Shown in pieces: positions 1 to 10,076 of a stretch of 64,000 bases of DNA (its first letter is position 1; each line of letters begins with the position of its first letter). This DNA comes from Pedobacter psychroterrae (GTDB lineage Bacteria; Bacteroidota; Bacteroidia; Sphingobacteriales; Sphingobacteriaceae). Below the pieces are notes generated by a model. The model worked only from the letters and a program-made list of their open reading frames with translations, ran no database searches and was not told where the DNA came from. A program made the translations under genes and the position numbers. The stretch lies in assembly GCF_004331695.1 (NCBI RefSeq), contig NZ_SJSL01000001.1, positions 1,240,001-1,304,000 of the forward strand, written 5' to 3'.

Positions 1-233
1 TGACGGATGGCGGTAAAAGATTTCATGCCATTTAGCCGGTCCTGGTCTATCTTTGAGGGATCTTTCTCATTTTCAAAGTCCCATTCAAAAGCATTAACTC
101 CAAAAGCATGTTTGAGTGGTATTTTTTCAGTGGGATGCATTTTTGAGGTGATGGATTGTCCATTTATTGAAATGCAGGGAATCCATATACAAGCAGCGGA
201 AAGAAGTGTTTTTAGTAAATTCAATTTTAACAT
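1..233 (-). CDS. Secreted protein, probable glycoside hydrolase (5' end only)
   Basis: An open leftward frame starts with ATG at 233 and runs off the left edge of the window, giving about 77 N-terminal residues. The first 25 or so residues look like a signal peptide (MLKLNLLKTLLSAACIW, cleavage near SING-QS). The mature start contains FGVNAFEWDF and NGMKSFTAIR. This combination recalls the beginning of Bacteroidota cellulase-type glycosyl hydrolases, where a phrase of the type KSF(T/S)..RHY.DW follows. The catalytic part lies outside the window, so the enzyme class is inferred from memory of the family and remains tentative. The rightward frame over the same bases is its shadow. Confidence 0.55.
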   Translation of the reverse strand, partial: MLKLNLLKTLLSAACIWIPCISINGQSITSKMHPTEKIPLKHAFGVNAFEWDFENEKDPSKIDQDRLNGMKSFTAIR

Positions 234-333
234 ATGAAAGGCTGGCGGTTGAAATTAAGCAATTTAATCGATTTTATACCCCTGCCGGGTAAGATTCTAT
301 AGGCACAAATTTCTATATATAAAAGATTAAAAG

Positions 334-341
334 TAGATTTG
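334..341 (+). promoter_or_regulatory. Promoter -7 element TAGATTTG
   Basis: Exact match to the Bacteroidota -7 consensus TAnnTTTG, eight bases before the ATG at 350. No clear -33 TTG is seen at the usual spacing. It supports the small downstream frame as a transcribed gene. Confidence 0.5.
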
Positions 342-349
342 CCTGTAAC

Positions 350-652
350 ATGAGACACATTGTTACTTTATCCCTTGTATTTTTTAGTCTCACCCATCTC
401 GCGAAAGCTGAGCGGGTGGAGGGGTTAAGGCTCATTACTGAAAAATACTGCAATAAGCAGCAGAATGGTACCGAACTGATCAATATTGATTCAAACCAAG
501 CTGACGACCATCACTATCCTTTTTTTCTGTCTTACAGTGATTTAACCTGTATAGGCGTACTTCCTGAGTTTCGCATTGCCAAGTTCAGAACACGTAATCA
601 AGTTATTGCTGACCTTACCATACGGGAAAAACCTAAGAACAACAGCCCTTAA
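350..652 (+). CDS. Small exported hypothetical protein
   Basis: A 100-residue protein that I do not recognise. The first 20 residues (MRHIVTLSLVFFSLTHLAKA) form a plausible signal peptide with an AKA cleavage site, which would give a periplasmic or exported product of about 80 residues. The mature part holds two cysteines (in EKYCNKQ and LTCIGV) that could form a disulfide. No domain can be named. A good -7 element lies just upstream, and a palindromic repeat follows before secA. It could be a degraded remnant of a larger gene, so I hold it at moderate confidence. Confidence 0.5.
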   Translation: MRHIVTLSLVFFSLTHLAKAERVEGLRLITEKYCNKQQNGTELINIDSNQADDHHYPFFLSYSDLTCIGVLPEFRIAKFRTRNQVIADLTIREKPKNNSP

Positions 653-679
653 TCTAATCCTATAAGTCATCCTAAGCTA

Positions 680-788
680 CACGTCATCCTGAATTTATTT
701 CAGGATCCCGGATATGCTATTAGACCTGAACTAAAGGTCATCCTGACCTCGAAGAAGCTGCGAAGCTAAATAAATTCAGGATGACGTG
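680..788. repeat. Palindromic dispersed repeat, copy 1
   Basis: A 109-base element bounded by a perfect 21-base inverted repeat (680-700 against 768-788; outer arm CACGTCATCCTGAATTTATT). The left arm also contains a small hairpin of its own (ATCCTGAA / TTCAGGAT). Bases 740-786 match 5969-6015 of the second copy with one difference. It codes for nothing and sits between two rightward genes. It looks like a REP or MITE-like family member; RNA from it would fold into a long hairpin. Confidence 0.85.
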
Positions 789-869
789 GCACACAATATG
801 ATGTAGATCAAAGGGTCAGTTGAACAAATCACACAATTAATTAATAATCATAAAACACAATCATAAAAC

Positions 870-3800
870 ATGTTAGGATTTTTAGCCAAGATATTTGGAA
901 GCAAATCAGAAAGAGATATCAAGATATTGCAGCCTATAGTTACCCAAATAAATGAAGAATATGCAAAGCTGTCTGCTTTAAGTAATGATGAACTACGTAA
1001 TAAAACAACCCATTTTAAAGAGGTTATTGTTCAATCGTTGGCAGGCATCGATGAAAAGATAAGCGGACTAAAAACTGATGCTGAAAGTCAGGAGCTTTCT
1101 TTGTTAGAGAAAACAGCGCTATATGATCAGGTTGATGCATTGATCAAAGACCGCGATAAAGAACTGGAAGTAGTGTTATCTGATATCCTGCCTGCTGCAT
1201 TTGCAGTAGTTAAAGAAACATCAAGACGTTTTACAGAAAATGAATTTCTGGAAGTTACTGCTACGCAGTTTGACAGGGATTATGCTGCACGCAGAAAGAA
1301 TGTAATCATACAGGGTGATAAAGCACTTTGGGCGAATAAATGGGATGCTGCTGGAACGGAAGTGCTGTGGAACATGGTACACTATGATGTTCAGTTGATC
1401 GGGGGTATGGTACTGCACAATGGTAAAATTGCAGAGATGGCTACTGGAGAGGGTAAAACCTTAGTAAGTACTCTGCCTGCATACCTCAATGCCCTGGCCG
1501 GACAAGGTGTTCACATCGTAACGGTGAATGACTACCTGGCCCGTCGTGACTCTGAATGGAACGGCCCCTTGTTTGAGTTTCATGGCCTGAAGGTAGACTG
1601 TATCGATAAGCATGAACCAAACTCACAGGAACGGAGAGATGCCTATCTGGCTGACATTACTTATGGTACCAATAACGAATTTGGATTTGACTACCTGCGT
1701 GATAATATGTCGCAAACGCCAGATCAGCTGGTACAGCGCAAGCTGCATTTTGCCATGGTCGATGAGGTCGATTCAGTGTTAATTGATGATGCCCGGACTC
1801 CGTTAATCATTTCAGGTCCTGTGCCATTTGGCGATCAGCATGAGTTTCATGAATTGAAACCACGCATCGAGCGTTTGGTCACTGCACAGAAAGAATACAT
1901 TCAGAAGGCACTGAATGAGGCTAAAAAATTAATTAATGATGGCAAAGCCGGCACGGAAGAAGGAGAAGGTGGTTTGGCCCTTTTACGTGCGCATCGTGGT
2001 TTGCCTAAAAATAAGGCATTGATCAAGTTTTTAAGTGAAGGAAGCAATAAGCAGACTTTATTGAAAACGGAAAACCATTATATGGCTGATCAGTCTAAAA
2101 ATATGCCTAAGGTAGATTCAGAACTGTTCTTCTACATTGATGAGAAAAACAACCAGGTAGAGCTTACTGAAAAAGGTATCGAGCTTATTACTAAATCAGG
2201 GGAGGATACAAATTTCTTTATCTTGCCTGATGTAGGTACTGAGATAGCAGAGATTGAAAAATCATCGCTGAGCAATGAAGAGAAAATAGCACAGAAGGAT
2301 GCCCTGATGCGTGATTATTCTATAAAAGCAGAACGCATCCACTCGGTAAACCAATTGCTGAAAGCCTATACTTTGTTTGAGATCGATGTGGAATATATCA
2401 TCGATGAAGGCAAGATCAAGATTGTAGATGAGCAGACTGGCCGTATCATGGACGGACGTCGTTATTCTGACGGACTGCACCAGGCTATTGAAGCAAAGGA
2501 AAATGTAAAGGTGGAGGATGCTTCACAGACTTATGCCACCGTTACCCTGCAGAACTTTTTCAGGATGTACCATAAGCTTTGCGGTATGACGGGTACAGCC
2601 ACTACTGAGGCAGGCGAGTTTTGGTCTATTTATAAATTGGATGTGGTAGAGATCCCTACCAACAGGGTAATTTCAAGAAAAGATGAGCAGGATTACGTTT
2701 ATCGTACCATCCGGGAGAAATACAATGCAGTGGCAGAAGAAATTGGCAAACTGACTCAAGCTGGCCGACCAGTGCTGGTAGGTACTACCTCAGTAGAGAT
2801 TTCAGAGTTATTAAGCCGTATGCTAAAGCTGAGAGGTATTAAACACAACGTACTGAATGCCAAAATGCACCAGAAGGAGGCAGATATTGTAGCTGAAGCC
2901 GGACAGCCAGGACAGGTAACCATTGCCACCAACATGGCTGGTCGTGGTACGGATATTAAATTAGGCCCTGGTGTTAAAGATGCCGGTGGTTTGGCCATTG
3001 TAGGTACAGAACGCCACGAGTCGCGCCGTGTAGACAGGCAGTTGCGTGGTCGTGCCGGTCGCCAGGGAGATCCGGGCTCATCCCAGTTCTTCGTTTCTCT
3101 TGAAGACAACCTGATGAGGTTATTTGGATCAGAAAGGATCTCTAACATCATGGTAAGAATGGGAATTGAAGATGGTGAGGTGATCCAGCACTCAATGATC
3201 ACCAAATCTATAGAGCGTGCGCAAAAGAAAGTAGAAGAGAATAACTTCGGGATACGTAAGCGTTTACTTGAATATGATGATGTAATGAATTCTCAGCGTT
3301 CAGTGATCTATTCAAAACGCAAAAATGCATTGTTTGGCGAACGTCTGGACTTAGACATGAGCAATATGGTGTTTGATGTGGCCGAGGATATCGTATCTGA
3401 ATACAAAGAAGCGGGAAATTACGAAGGGTTTAAATTGGAAGTGATTAAGAACTTCTCGGCTGATACTACCATCGATCAGGCCGAGTTTGCTTCAAAAAGC
3501 ATTCATCACTTAACAGATAAGCTGTTTGAAGAGGTAACTGCCTTTTATACCAGGAAGTCTGATGCCATCATTGCACAGGCCATGCCGGTATTATTGCAGG
3601 TGTATGATGAGCGTGGCGATCAGGTAGAACAGATCGTTGTTCCGTTTACAGACGGACTGCGTAGCATACAGGTTACTGTGGGACTAAAAAAGGCCATTGA
3701 AAACGGCGGCCGCGAGGTTACCAGGTCATTTGAGAAAACGATAGTTCTGGCTTTGATAGATGAGTCATGGAAAGAGCATTTGCGTGAAATGGACGAATTA

Positions 3801-4181
3801 AAGCAATCCGTACAAAATGCTGTTTATGAACAAAAGGACCCGCTGATCATTTATAAAATGGAAGCATTTAATTTGTTCAAAAACATGCTGAATGCGGTAA
3901 ATAAAGAAGTGGTTAGTTTCTTATATAAAGGAGGGATCCCTGGTCAAACTGAGCCTGGTGATGTTAGGGAAGCACAGGCGCCAAGACAAGCCCCTAACAG
4001 GTTGAAGATGTCTAAACCTGAATTTGCCCAGTCCAGTCATACAGGAATGCCAGAGATGGACGATACCCGTGAGCATGTACCTCAGCAGCCAATCCGGAAG
4101 GAAGTTACGGTCGGCAGAAATGAGCCCTGCCCCTGCGGAAGCGGCAAAAAATTCAAAAACTGTCACGGTGCAGGATTGTAA
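870..4181 (+). CDS. secA: Preprotein translocase ATPase SecA
   Basis: The motor of the Sec export pathway: it binds preproteins and pushes them through SecYEG at the inner membrane using ATP. At 1103 residues it is about 200 longer than E. coli SecA, the usual Bacteroidota form. Walker A is in MATGEGKT (about residues 190-197), followed by [10 protein letters not shown], the DEAD-like [14 protein letters not shown], and MAGRGTDIK in the second helicase lobe. The extra length is mainly a charged, poorly conserved insert at about residues 340-480. The C-terminus ends in the zinc-binding SEC-C motif [14 protein letters not shown] (from residue 1087), which in other bacteria contacts SecB and the ribosome. 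The gene has its own hairpin terminator directly downstream. Confidence 0.98.
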   Translation: MLGFLAKIFGSKSERDIKILQPIVTQINEEYAKLSALSNDELRNKTTHFKEVIVQSLAGIDEKISGLKTDAESQELSLLEKTALYDQVDALIKDRDKELEVVLSDILPAAFAVVKETSRRFTENEFLEVTATQFDRDYAARRKNVIIQGDKALWANKWDAAGTEVLWNMVHYDVQLIGGMVLHNGKIAEMATGEGKTLVSTLPAYLNALAGQGVHIVTVNDYLARRDSEWNGPLFEFHGLKVDCIDKHEPNSQERRDAYLADITYGTNNEFGFDYLRDNMSQTPDQLVQRKLHFAMVDEVDSVLIDDARTPLIISGPVPFGDQHEFHELKPRIERLVTAQKEYIQKALNEAKKLINDGKAGTEEGEGGLALLRAHRGLPKNKALIKFLSEGSNKQTLLKTENHYMADQSKNMPKVDSELFFYIDEKNNQVELTEKGIELITKSGEDTNFFILPDVGTEIAEIEKSSLSNEEKIAQKDALMRDYSIKAERIHSVNQLLKAYTLFEIDVEYIIDEGKIKIVDEQTGRIMDGRRYSDGLHQAIEAKENVKVEDASQTYATVTLQNFFRMYHKLCGMTGTATTEAGEFWSIYKLDVVEIPTNRVISRKDEQDYVYRTIREKYNAVAEEIGKLTQAGRPVLVGTTSVEISELLSRMLKLRGIKHNVLNAKMHQKEADIVAEAGQPGQVTIATNMAGRGTDIKLGPGVKDAGGLAIVGTERHESRRVDRQLRGRAGRQGDPGSSQFFVSLEDNLMRLFGSERISNIMVRMGIEDGEVIQHSMITKSIERAQKKVEENNFGIRKRLLEYDDVMNSQRSVIYSKRKNALFGERLDLDMSNMVFDVAEDIVSEYKEAGNYEGFKLEVIKNFSADTTIDQAEFASKSIHHLTDKLFEEVTAFYTRKSDAIIAQAMPVLLQVYDERGDQVEQIVVPFTDGLRSIQVTVGLKKAIENGGREVTRSFEKTIVLALIDESWKEHLREMDELKQSVQNAVYEQKDPLIIYKMEAFNLFKNMLNAVNKEVVSFLYKGGIPGQTEPGDVREAQAPRQAPNRLKMSKPEFAQSSHTGMPEMDDTREHVPQQPIRKEVTVGRNEPCPCGSGKKFKNCHGAGL

Positions 4182-4198
4182 TTTGTAATACCCATATA

Positions 4199-4239
4199 GA
4201 ATGCCGATTTTTGTAAACAGAATTCGGCATTCTTTTTTT
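4199..4239 (+). terminator. Intrinsic terminator of secA
   Basis: A perfect 9-base stem (GAATGCCGA at 4199-4207, TCGGCATTC at 4224-4232) with a 16-base loop, followed by seven T (4233-4239). It lies 17 bases after the secA stop. An in-frame ATG for the next gene at 4201 falls inside the stem, which argues against that ATG being used. Confidence 0.85.
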
Positions 4240-4251
4240 AAGACCCTTTTG

Positions 4252-4704
4252 ATGAAATTATTATTTACCTGTATATCGTGTTGTTTTGCTATTGGCGTAT
4301 GCGCTCAGACAAGGGGCGTAGTCACCGTAGTCAAAGACCCTTTGATAGATAGTCTCATTGCCAGGCGCATTCAGCTAAATACAGCAAAGCCCGCGTCTGG
4401 GGTTGCTGTAACAAAGCCAGCACCAGTAGTTTCATCTATGGGATACCGGGTGCAGGTATTTTATGGATCTGACAGGCGCGAGGTGTTTAATCAGCAGGCC
4501 AAGTTTAATTCCCTTTTCCCTGAACATAATACTTATGTCACCTATAAGGAGCCTAACTATTATTTGCGGGTGGGCGATTTTAGGACAAGACTGGAAGCTC
4601 AGCATTTTTTGAATGAGTTAAGGCCTATATTTCCAACGCTTTTTATTTTCAGAGAGAAAATCAATGCACCAAACTTAGAATACGATAATGATCAACAAAG
4701 ATAA
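4252..4704 (+). CDS. Secreted SPOR-domain protein
   Basis: A 150-residue exported protein. The start is placed at 4252 because it gives a clean signal peptide (MKLLFTCISCCFAIGVCAQ) and because the longer option at 4201 begins inside the secA terminator. After a short linker rich in Pro and Ala, residues about 65-140 form a SPOR-like fold (MGYRVQVFYGSDRREV, then YYLRVGDFRTRLEAQHFLNEL). SPOR domains bind denuded peptidoglycan glycan strands, often at division sites. The role here is inferred from that family only. It overlaps the next gene by 17 bases, so the two are probably co-translated. Confidence 0.8.
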   Translation: MKLLFTCISCCFAIGVCAQTRGVVTVVKDPLIDSLIARRIQLNTAKPASGVAVTKPAPVVSSMGYRVQVFYGSDRREVFNQQAKFNSLFPEHNTYVTYKEPNYYLRVGDFRTRLEAQHFLNELRPIFPTLFIFREKINAPNLEYDNDQQR

Positions 4705-5875
4705 GATCCAAAGTCTTTCCACTGAGATATTTGAAAAGGTAGTAGGCTATCGTCAGCACATTCATGCCAATCCTGAACTTTCGTTTAAAGAGTTTCAGAC
4801 TTCTGCATATATTAAAGATCACCTGAAGGATTGGGGCATCCCTTTTTCAGAAATGGCCAACACCGGTATTGTGGGCATTATCAAAGGTGGTCTTCCTTCT
4901 GAAAATATCATAGCCCTGCGTGCAGACATGGATGCTTTGCCCATACTGGAAGCGAATGAAAAACCGTATATTTCAAAGAATGCCGGGGTAATGCATGCAT
5001 GTGGACATGATGTGCACAGCTCTTCGCTACTAGGTACAGCCTATATATTAAGTAGCCTGAGGGCTGAATTTGGAGGTACTGTAAAACTCATCTTCCAGCC
5101 TGCTGAAGAATTATTACCAGGTGGTGCGAGCATCATGATCAAGGAAGGTGTATTGGAGAATCCTAAGCCTCAGGCGATATTAGGGCAGCATGTAATGCCA
5201 ATGATCGAAACTGGTAAAGTTGGCTTCAGATCCGGTATTTATATGGCTTCAACAGATGAACTGTATGTCACCGTTCATGGTAAAGGCGGCCATGGGGCGC
5301 AACCGCATCAAAATATAGATCCTGTGCTGATTGCCTCACACATCATCATTGCACTGCAACAGATTGTGAGCAGAAATGCCGACCCACGCCTGCCTTCGGT
5401 ACTTTCTTTTGGAAAAGTACAGGCCAATGGTGCCACCAATATCATTCCCAATGAGGTAAAAATAGAAGGTACCTTCAGGACCCTGAACGAAGAATGGCGT
5501 AAAGAAGCCAAACGCCTGATGAAGAAGATGGCTGAGGGTATGGCAGAGAGCATGGGCGGAACTTGTGATTTCAGGATCATGGATGGTTATCCTTATCTGA
5601 TCAATGAAGAAAAGCTGACGGCAAATGCGCGTGCTTTTGCTGAGGACTACCTGGGTAAAGAAAATGTGATTGACCTGGACATATGGATGGCTGCAGAAGA
5701 CTTTGCTTATTATTCGCAGGTCACCAATGCCTGCTTTTACAGGTTGGGTACCGGAAATAAAGAGAAGGATACGATGCATTCTGTACACACGCCAAAATTC
5801 GACATTGATGAAGATGCTTTAAAAATCTCACCAGGATTAATGGCCTACATCACGCTGAAGCAGTTGGGGAATTGA
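4688..5875 (+). CDS. M20 family amidohydrolase, cytoplasmic
   Basis: A 395-residue metal-dependent hydrolase of the M20D type (N-acyl-amino acid amidohydrolase, hippurate hydrolase or IAA-amino acid hydrolase-like). Metal and active-site signatures are visible: ADMDALPI, MHACGHDVHSS (residues 102-112), FQPAEE, GQHVMPMIETG and a late WMAAEDFAYY. The dimerisation lid follows GKGGHGAQPHQNIDP. There is no signal peptide, so it should act in the cytoplasm, unlike the exported paralogue at 13602-14905. Substrate cannot be read from the sequence. It overlaps the SPOR gene by 17 bases and is followed by the second palindromic repeat. Confidence 0.9.
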   Translation: MINKDKIQSLSTEIFEKVVGYRQHIHANPELSFKEFQTSAYIKDHLKDWGIPFSEMANTGIVGIIKGGLPSENIIALRADMDALPILEANEKPYISKNAGVMHACGHDVHSSSLLGTAYILSSLRAEFGGTVKLIFQPAEELLPGGASIMIKEGVLENPKPQAILGQHVMPMIETGKVGFRSGIYMASTDELYVTVHGKGGHGAQPHQNIDPVLIASHIIIALQQIVSRNADPRLPSVLSFGKVQANGATNIIPNEVKIEGTFRTLNEEWRKEAKRLMKKMAEGMAESMGGTCDFRIMDGYPYLINEEKLTANARAFAEDYLGKENVIDLDIWMAAEDFAYYSQVTNACFYRLGTGNKEKDTMHSVHTPKFDIDEDALKISPGLMAYITLKQLGN

Positions 5876-5907
5876 TCTTGCCATTAATTTTACCATGAAA
5901 TAATACA

Positions 5908-6016
5908 CACGTCATCTTGAATTTATTTCAGCATCTCGTTTGAGCAGGTATTAAATAACATGGCCGGGATCCTGACCTCGAAGAAGCTGCGAAGCAAAAT
6001 AAATTCAGGATGACGA
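5908..6016. repeat. Palindromic dispersed repeat, copy 2
   Basis: Same architecture and length as the element at 680-788. The arms (about 5910-5928 and 5997-6015) pair with one mismatch. The right half from 5969 to 6015 matches 740-786 with a single difference, while the left-centre part (about 5930-5968) has diverged in sequence. It again lies between two rightward genes, just after a stop codon. Confidence 0.85.
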
Positions 6017-6037
6017 CCGACTACAAAATTAGATTAG

Positions 6038-6988
6038 ATGAAAAAAATACTCTTACTGGTGGTTTTGATGGCGGTTTTGGTGAAAGCTTCTGGCCAGGAG
6101 ATCAATCGCTTTAATCCCGATACGATCAAAACCATACAGCTGGACTCTACGGTAACGGTAACCGCTCAGAAGTTTGGTATTGAAACTTTTATCAATGCCA
6201 TTATTACTGACGATACCTTTTATCAGGCCTTCAGAAACATGAAGAAATATAGCTTCATTGCCGAAAACCGGGTGTATAGCTACAATAAAAGCAATAAGGT
6301 TGATGGCCGTATTTACAGGAAGATTAAACACGATAACGACGGCCCATACAAAATGGTAATCCTGGCCAAACAGGATACTGGTAAGTTGTATAAAAGAAAT
6401 GGGAAATACCAGTTATACACCATGGAGATGTTTGATTATATCTTTATGAACCCTCAGAATTCTGACCTTCTTAAAGAGGGGCCTATGACCACAGGGGCTA
6501 AAGGTCAGGGTGCAAATGAGGGGTATAAAGACAAGTTAAAGACGCTGATCTTTTCGCCGGGCAAGCCAATTAAAGGATTGCCTTTTATAGGCAATAAAAC
6601 CTCCATATTTACGGCCAATATGCGCCAATACTATGATTATTCGTACGATAGCGGTATTTACCTCGACTCTATTCCCGTTTACAGGTTTAAGGTGGCCGTA
6701 AAAAAGGACCTCAGAAGCGGCACAAAGGATGATCTCATGATCAAGAACCTGGTTACGATATTCGACAAACGTAATTTTGCCATCCTTGGTCGCTATGTAG
6801 ATATGAAATACAGCAACATGGTATTTGATTTTGATGTGCAGATGAATATAGAAATGAGCTACTTTGGTGAGGAAAAACTGCCAACAAAAATTACCTATCA
6901 GGGAAACTGGGACTATCCTTTTAAAAACGAAGAGCGGGCGAGTTTTTTAATTGTTCATAAAGATTATCAACTTGGAAAAGGGAAGTAA
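6038..6988 (+). CDS. Secreted hypothetical protein
   Basis: A 316-residue exported protein that I cannot assign to a named family. It starts with a signal peptide (MKKILLLVVLMAVLVKASGQ). The rest has no membrane segment and is rich in Lys, Tyr and Asp, with many short beta-strand-like stretches (for example SIPVYRFKVAVKKD and FDFDVQMNIEMSYFGEE near the C-terminus). The pattern of a long outer-membrane-associated or periplasmic beta-rich protein is common in Bacteroidota. It stands alone between the repeat and the SGNH hydrolase. Confidence 0.8.
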   Translation: MKKILLLVVLMAVLVKASGQEINRFNPDTIKTIQLDSTVTVTAQKFGIETFINAIITDDTFYQAFRNMKKYSFIAENRVYSYNKSNKVDGRIYRKIKHDNDGPYKMVILAKQDTGKLYKRNGKYQLYTMEMFDYIFMNPQNSDLLKEGPMTTGAKGQGANEGYKDKLKTLIFSPGKPIKGLPFIGNKTSIFTANMRQYYDYSYDSGIYLDSIPVYRFKVAVKKDLRSGTKDDLMIKNLVTIFDKRNFAILGRYVDMKYSNMVFDFDVQMNIEMSYFGEEKLPTKITYQGNWDYPFKNEERASFLIVHKDYQLGKGK

Positions 6989-7070
6989 TTTTTTAACTTC
7001 GTATACCTAATGGTATATAAAGTATAAAGAATTGAACCGGGCTTACATAAGCTTACAACTAAAAAAACAA

Positions 7071-7745
7071 ATGAAAACCTATCTTAAACCAATGGCATTT
7101 ATGTCCGCTTTCCTAATGGTACTGTTTTTTTCTGCCATGAAACTAAAACCTAAAAAAATCATCTTCTTCGGAGATTCTATTACACAGGCAGGCGTGCAGC
7201 CGGGCGGGTATGTAGACCTCATAAAAAAGGGACTGGGAACGGAGAATTATGAAGTAATCGGTGCCGGTATTGGCGGTAATAAAGTATACGACCTTTACTT
7301 GCGTATGGAAAATGACGTGCTCAACAAAAAGCCTGATGCAGTAGTAATCTACGTTGGCGTGAACGATGTATGGCATAAACTATCCAGCAGAACGGGTACG
7401 GACTATGATAAATTTATCGGCTTTTACAATGCACTGATCAAGAAGATCCAGGACAATGGTGCAAAAGTTATTTTAGTTACCCCTGCTGTGATAGGAGAGA
7501 AAAAGAATGGTGCCAATGAGATGGACGCTGAACTTGATAAGTACTCAGGCGCTATCAGGGAGATCGCTGCAAAGAACAACCTGCCGCTTTGTGACCTTCG
7601 TAAGATCTTTACCGATTACAACATCGCTAAAAACGCTGACGACAAAGAAAAAGGGATTTTAACTACTGATGGGGTACACCTGAATCCAGAAGGAAATCAG
7701 ACCGTTGCGGCAAATCTGCTGGCGATTATCAAAAAGTTATTCTAA
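7071..7745 (+). CDS. SGNH/GDSL-type esterase, exported
   Basis: A 224-residue SGNH hydrolase. Block I is FFGDSITQ with nucleophile Ser36, block II has the Gly of GAGIGGNKV, block III is YVGVNDVW, and block V gives the Asp-His pair in TDGVHLNPEG (Asp200, His203), so the catalytic set is complete. The N-terminal 23 residues are hydrophobic and look like a signal peptide or anchor. I chose ATG 7071; a TTG at 7032 would add 13 residues with no signal character. Such enzymes deacylate sugars or lipids; the substrate here is unknown. The stop is 3 bases before dnaG. Confidence 0.88.
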   Translation: MKTYLKPMAFMSAFLMVLFFSAMKLKPKKIIFFGDSITQAGVQPGGYVDLIKKGLGTENYEVIGAGIGGNKVYDLYLRMENDVLNKKPDAVVIYVGVNDVWHKLSSRTGTDYDKFIGFYNALIKKIQDNGAKVILVTPAVIGEKKNGANEMDAELDKYSGAIREIAAKNNLPLCDLRKIFTDYNIAKNADDKEKGILTTDGVHLNPEGNQTVAANLLAIIKKLF

Positions 7746-7748
7746 TAA

Positions 7749-9713
7749 ATGATAGATCAGGATACCATAAACAAGATCATGGATACTGCCCGCATTGAGG
7801 AGGTAGTCGGTGATTTTGTAGCTTTAAAGAAACGCGGTGCAAGTTTAATAGGGAATTGTCCTTTTCACAATGAAAAGACCCCTTCTTTCCATGTTTCGGT
7901 AGCTAAAGGTATCTATAAGTGCTTTGGTTGTGGCAAAGGGGGCGATGCCGTCCACTTTGTCATGGACCATGAAAAATATTCCTATCCTGAAGCACTGAAG
8001 TTTCTGGCCAATAAGTACCATATTGAGGTCGAGGAAACAGTACAATCCCCACAAAATATTGAGGCACAAAATGCACGCGAGAGCCTGTATATCGTGTCGG
8101 AATACGCAGCCGATTACTTTGCCAATGAGCTATGGACCGGCGAAGATGGTCGTGCCATAGGCCTTAGCTATTTCAAAGAAAGAGGCTTTAGAGAAGATAT
8201 CCTTAAAAAGTTCCAGCTGGGATATTCTCCCGATATCTGGGACGCGTTGATACAGAGTGCCGTTGCAGCCGGTCACAAAGAAGATTACCTGGAGAAAACA
8301 GGCCTGGCTATCAGGAATGATAAAGGCAAGCTCTATGATCGCTTCAGGGGCAGAGTCATGTTTCCGATCCATAATTTTACAGGGCGGATCATCGGCTTTG
8401 GCGGCAGGACACTGAAGACTGACAAGAATGTTCCCAAGTATGTAAACTCTCCTGAGAGTGATATTTACCATAAGTCGAATGTCCTCTATGGGCTATTTCA
8501 TGCCAAAAAAGCCATCAGGGAATTTGACAATTGCTACCTGGTAGAAGGCTATGCCGATGTGCTGGCGGTACACCAGGCAGGTATTGAAAATGTAGTGGCC
8601 TCTTCCGGTACGTCATTGACTACAGAGCAGATCAGGCTGATCGGCAGGTTTACCGAAAATGTGACGATCTTGTACGATGGTGATGCTGCGGGTATAAAGG
8701 CATCTTTAAGGGGCCTGGATATGATCCTCGAAGAAGGGCTAAATGTGAAGGTGGTTCTTTTTCCGGACGGACATGACCCCGATTCATACATGCACCACGT
8801 AGGTTCAGGGGAGTTTAAGAAGTATATAGAAAACACCCGTAAGGACTTTATTCTGTACAAAGCAGATATTTTATTAAAAGAAGCAGGTACGGATCCGATA
8901 AAGAGGGCAGGTATTATCAGGGACATAGTAGAGAGTATCTCCAGGATTCCGGATGACATTAAGGCGGCGCTGTTTGTCAGGGAATGCAGCAGCTTGTTGC
9001 AGGTAGAAGAAAGGATATTACTTTCCGAACTCAATAAGATGCGTGCTGCCAGGTTTAAAAAATCCAGCGGGAACAATAATACCTATACATCTTATCAAAA
9101 TGCCTCTCAGGACGGTCCTCCTGATAATCTTTTTGAAAATCCCACGGATGAGCCAGGAACTTTAGCTGCTGATACTTCTCCGGATAATGATACCCTGCAG
9201 GAACAGGAGATTGTGCGCCTGCTGCTTGCTTTTGGTCATGAACTGGTCAACTGGGATAAGATAGACAACATGTATATAGGGTCTTTCATCATGCAAAATC
9301 TTTCGGATGTTACTTTTGAAGATGCGATATGCAAACGCGTGATTGAAACTTACAGGGATGAAATTGAAAACGGACACCTGCCGGTAGCCAATCAGTTTAT
9401 CAAGAACGAAGACCGGCAGATTGCTGATCTCGCGATCACACTCTCTACCTCCCCTTATTCTTTAAGTGAAAACTGGTACAATAAACACCAGATCTATGTG
9501 CGTGATGAAACGGTGAACCTAAAGGCAACCATACTTGGTGGTATTTTTCATTTGAAGAAGCGCAAGGTAGACCGCATGCTCCTCAATATTTTGCAGGAGA
9601 TAAAAGTCGAGATAGATCCGGTAAACCAGGAAATCCTCATGCAGCGGTATTCATTTATTAAGGGGGTAGAAAAAGAGATTTCCAAATTTTTAGGCTCAGT
9701 TATATTAAAATAG
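7749..9713 (+). CDS. dnaG: DNA primase DnaG
   Basis: Makes the RNA primers for DNA replication and works with the DnaB helicase. The 654-residue protein has the standard order. The N-terminal zinc ribbon has Cys37, His40, Cys58 and Cys61 (NCPFHNEKTPSF, KCFGCGKGGDAV). The catalytic core has the TOPRIM motif LVEGYADVLAVHQAG (Glu266) and LYDGDAAGIKAS. A polar linker of about residues 435-480 is rich in Asn, Ser and Pro, and a C-terminal helical region is the likely helicase-binding part. It lies tightly between the SGNH hydrolase and yraN; yraN starts at the base after its stop codon. Confidence 0.97.
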   Translation: MIDQDTINKIMDTARIEEVVGDFVALKKRGASLIGNCPFHNEKTPSFHVSVAKGIYKCFGCGKGGDAVHFVMDHEKYSYPEALKFLANKYHIEVEETVQSPQNIEAQNARESLYIVSEYAADYFANELWTGEDGRAIGLSYFKERGFREDILKKFQLGYSPDIWDALIQSAVAAGHKEDYLEKTGLAIRNDKGKLYDRFRGRVMFPIHNFTGRIIGFGGRTLKTDKNVPKYVNSPESDIYHKSNVLYGLFHAKKAIREFDNCYLVEGYADVLAVHQAGIENVVASSGTSLTTEQIRLIGRFTENVTILYDGDAAGIKASLRGLDMILEEGLNVKVVLFPDGHDPDSYMHHVGSGEFKKYIENTRKDFILYKADILLKEAGTDPIKRAGIIRDIVESISRIPDDIKAALFVRECSSLLQVEERILLSELNKMRAARFKKSSGNNNTYTSYQNASQDGPPDNLFENPTDEPGTLAADTSPDNDTLQEQEIVRLLLAFGHELVNWDKIDNMYIGSFIMQNLSDVTFEDAICKRVIETYRDEIENGHLPVANQFIKNEDRQIADLAITLSTSPYSLSENWYNKHQIYVRDETVNLKATILGGIFHLKKRKVDRMLLNILQEIKVEIDPVNQEILMQRYSFIKGVEKEISKFLGSVILK

Positions 9714-10076
9714 ATGGCAAGTCACAATGATCTGGGAAGACGCGGAGAGCTTATCGCTAAAGAATACTTAGAAAATCTGGGTTACCGCATCTTAAAGATC
9801 AACTGGAAATACGGCAGGGCAGAAGTAGACATCATTGCCAATCAGCAGGGAACCATCATTTTTGTGGAGGTAAAAACCCGGACCTCCATAGACTATGGCA
9901 TGCCTGAAGAATTTGTGAGCCCCAAACAGGAAAGACAACTTGAATATGCATCCTCCGGCTATATAGAACTGAACAACCATCAGGGAGAGATCCGTTTTGA
10001 CATAATTGCAATTGTTTTCGAAAATAAAGACCTTTATAAAATTAATCATATTGAAGATGCATTCTGGCCCAGTTAA
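9714..10076 (+). CDS. yraN: YraN/UPF0102 family nuclease-like protein
   Basis: A 120-residue protein of the UPF0102 family, which has a restriction-endonuclease-like fold. The family pattern is visible: LGRRGELIAKEYLENLGY, then the presumed metal-binding core with Asp in AEVDIIA and IFVEVKTR (Glu-x-Lys). Its cellular role is not established in general. The start abuts the dnaG stop with no gap, suggesting translational coupling, and its end overlaps the next gene by 20 bases. Confidence 0.9.
   Translation: MASHNDLGRRGELIAKEYLENLGYRILKINWKYGRAEVDIIANQQGTIIFVEVKTRTSIDYGMPEEFVSPKQERQLEYASSGYIELNNHQGEIRFDIIAIVFENKDLYKINHIEDAFWPS

Noticed and set aside
7..237. Rightward 76-codon open frame at the left edge
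   Set aside because: It is opposite the leftward frame that has a clear signal peptide and family-like residues; its own translation shows no protein character.
2756..3205. A 149-codon open frame opposite secA
   Set aside because: Shadow of the conserved helicase region of SecA; no signal for its own start.
4201..4251. ATG at 4201 as start of the SPOR gene
   Set aside because: It lies inside the stem of the secA terminator and would put 17 non-typical residues before a perfect signal peptide.
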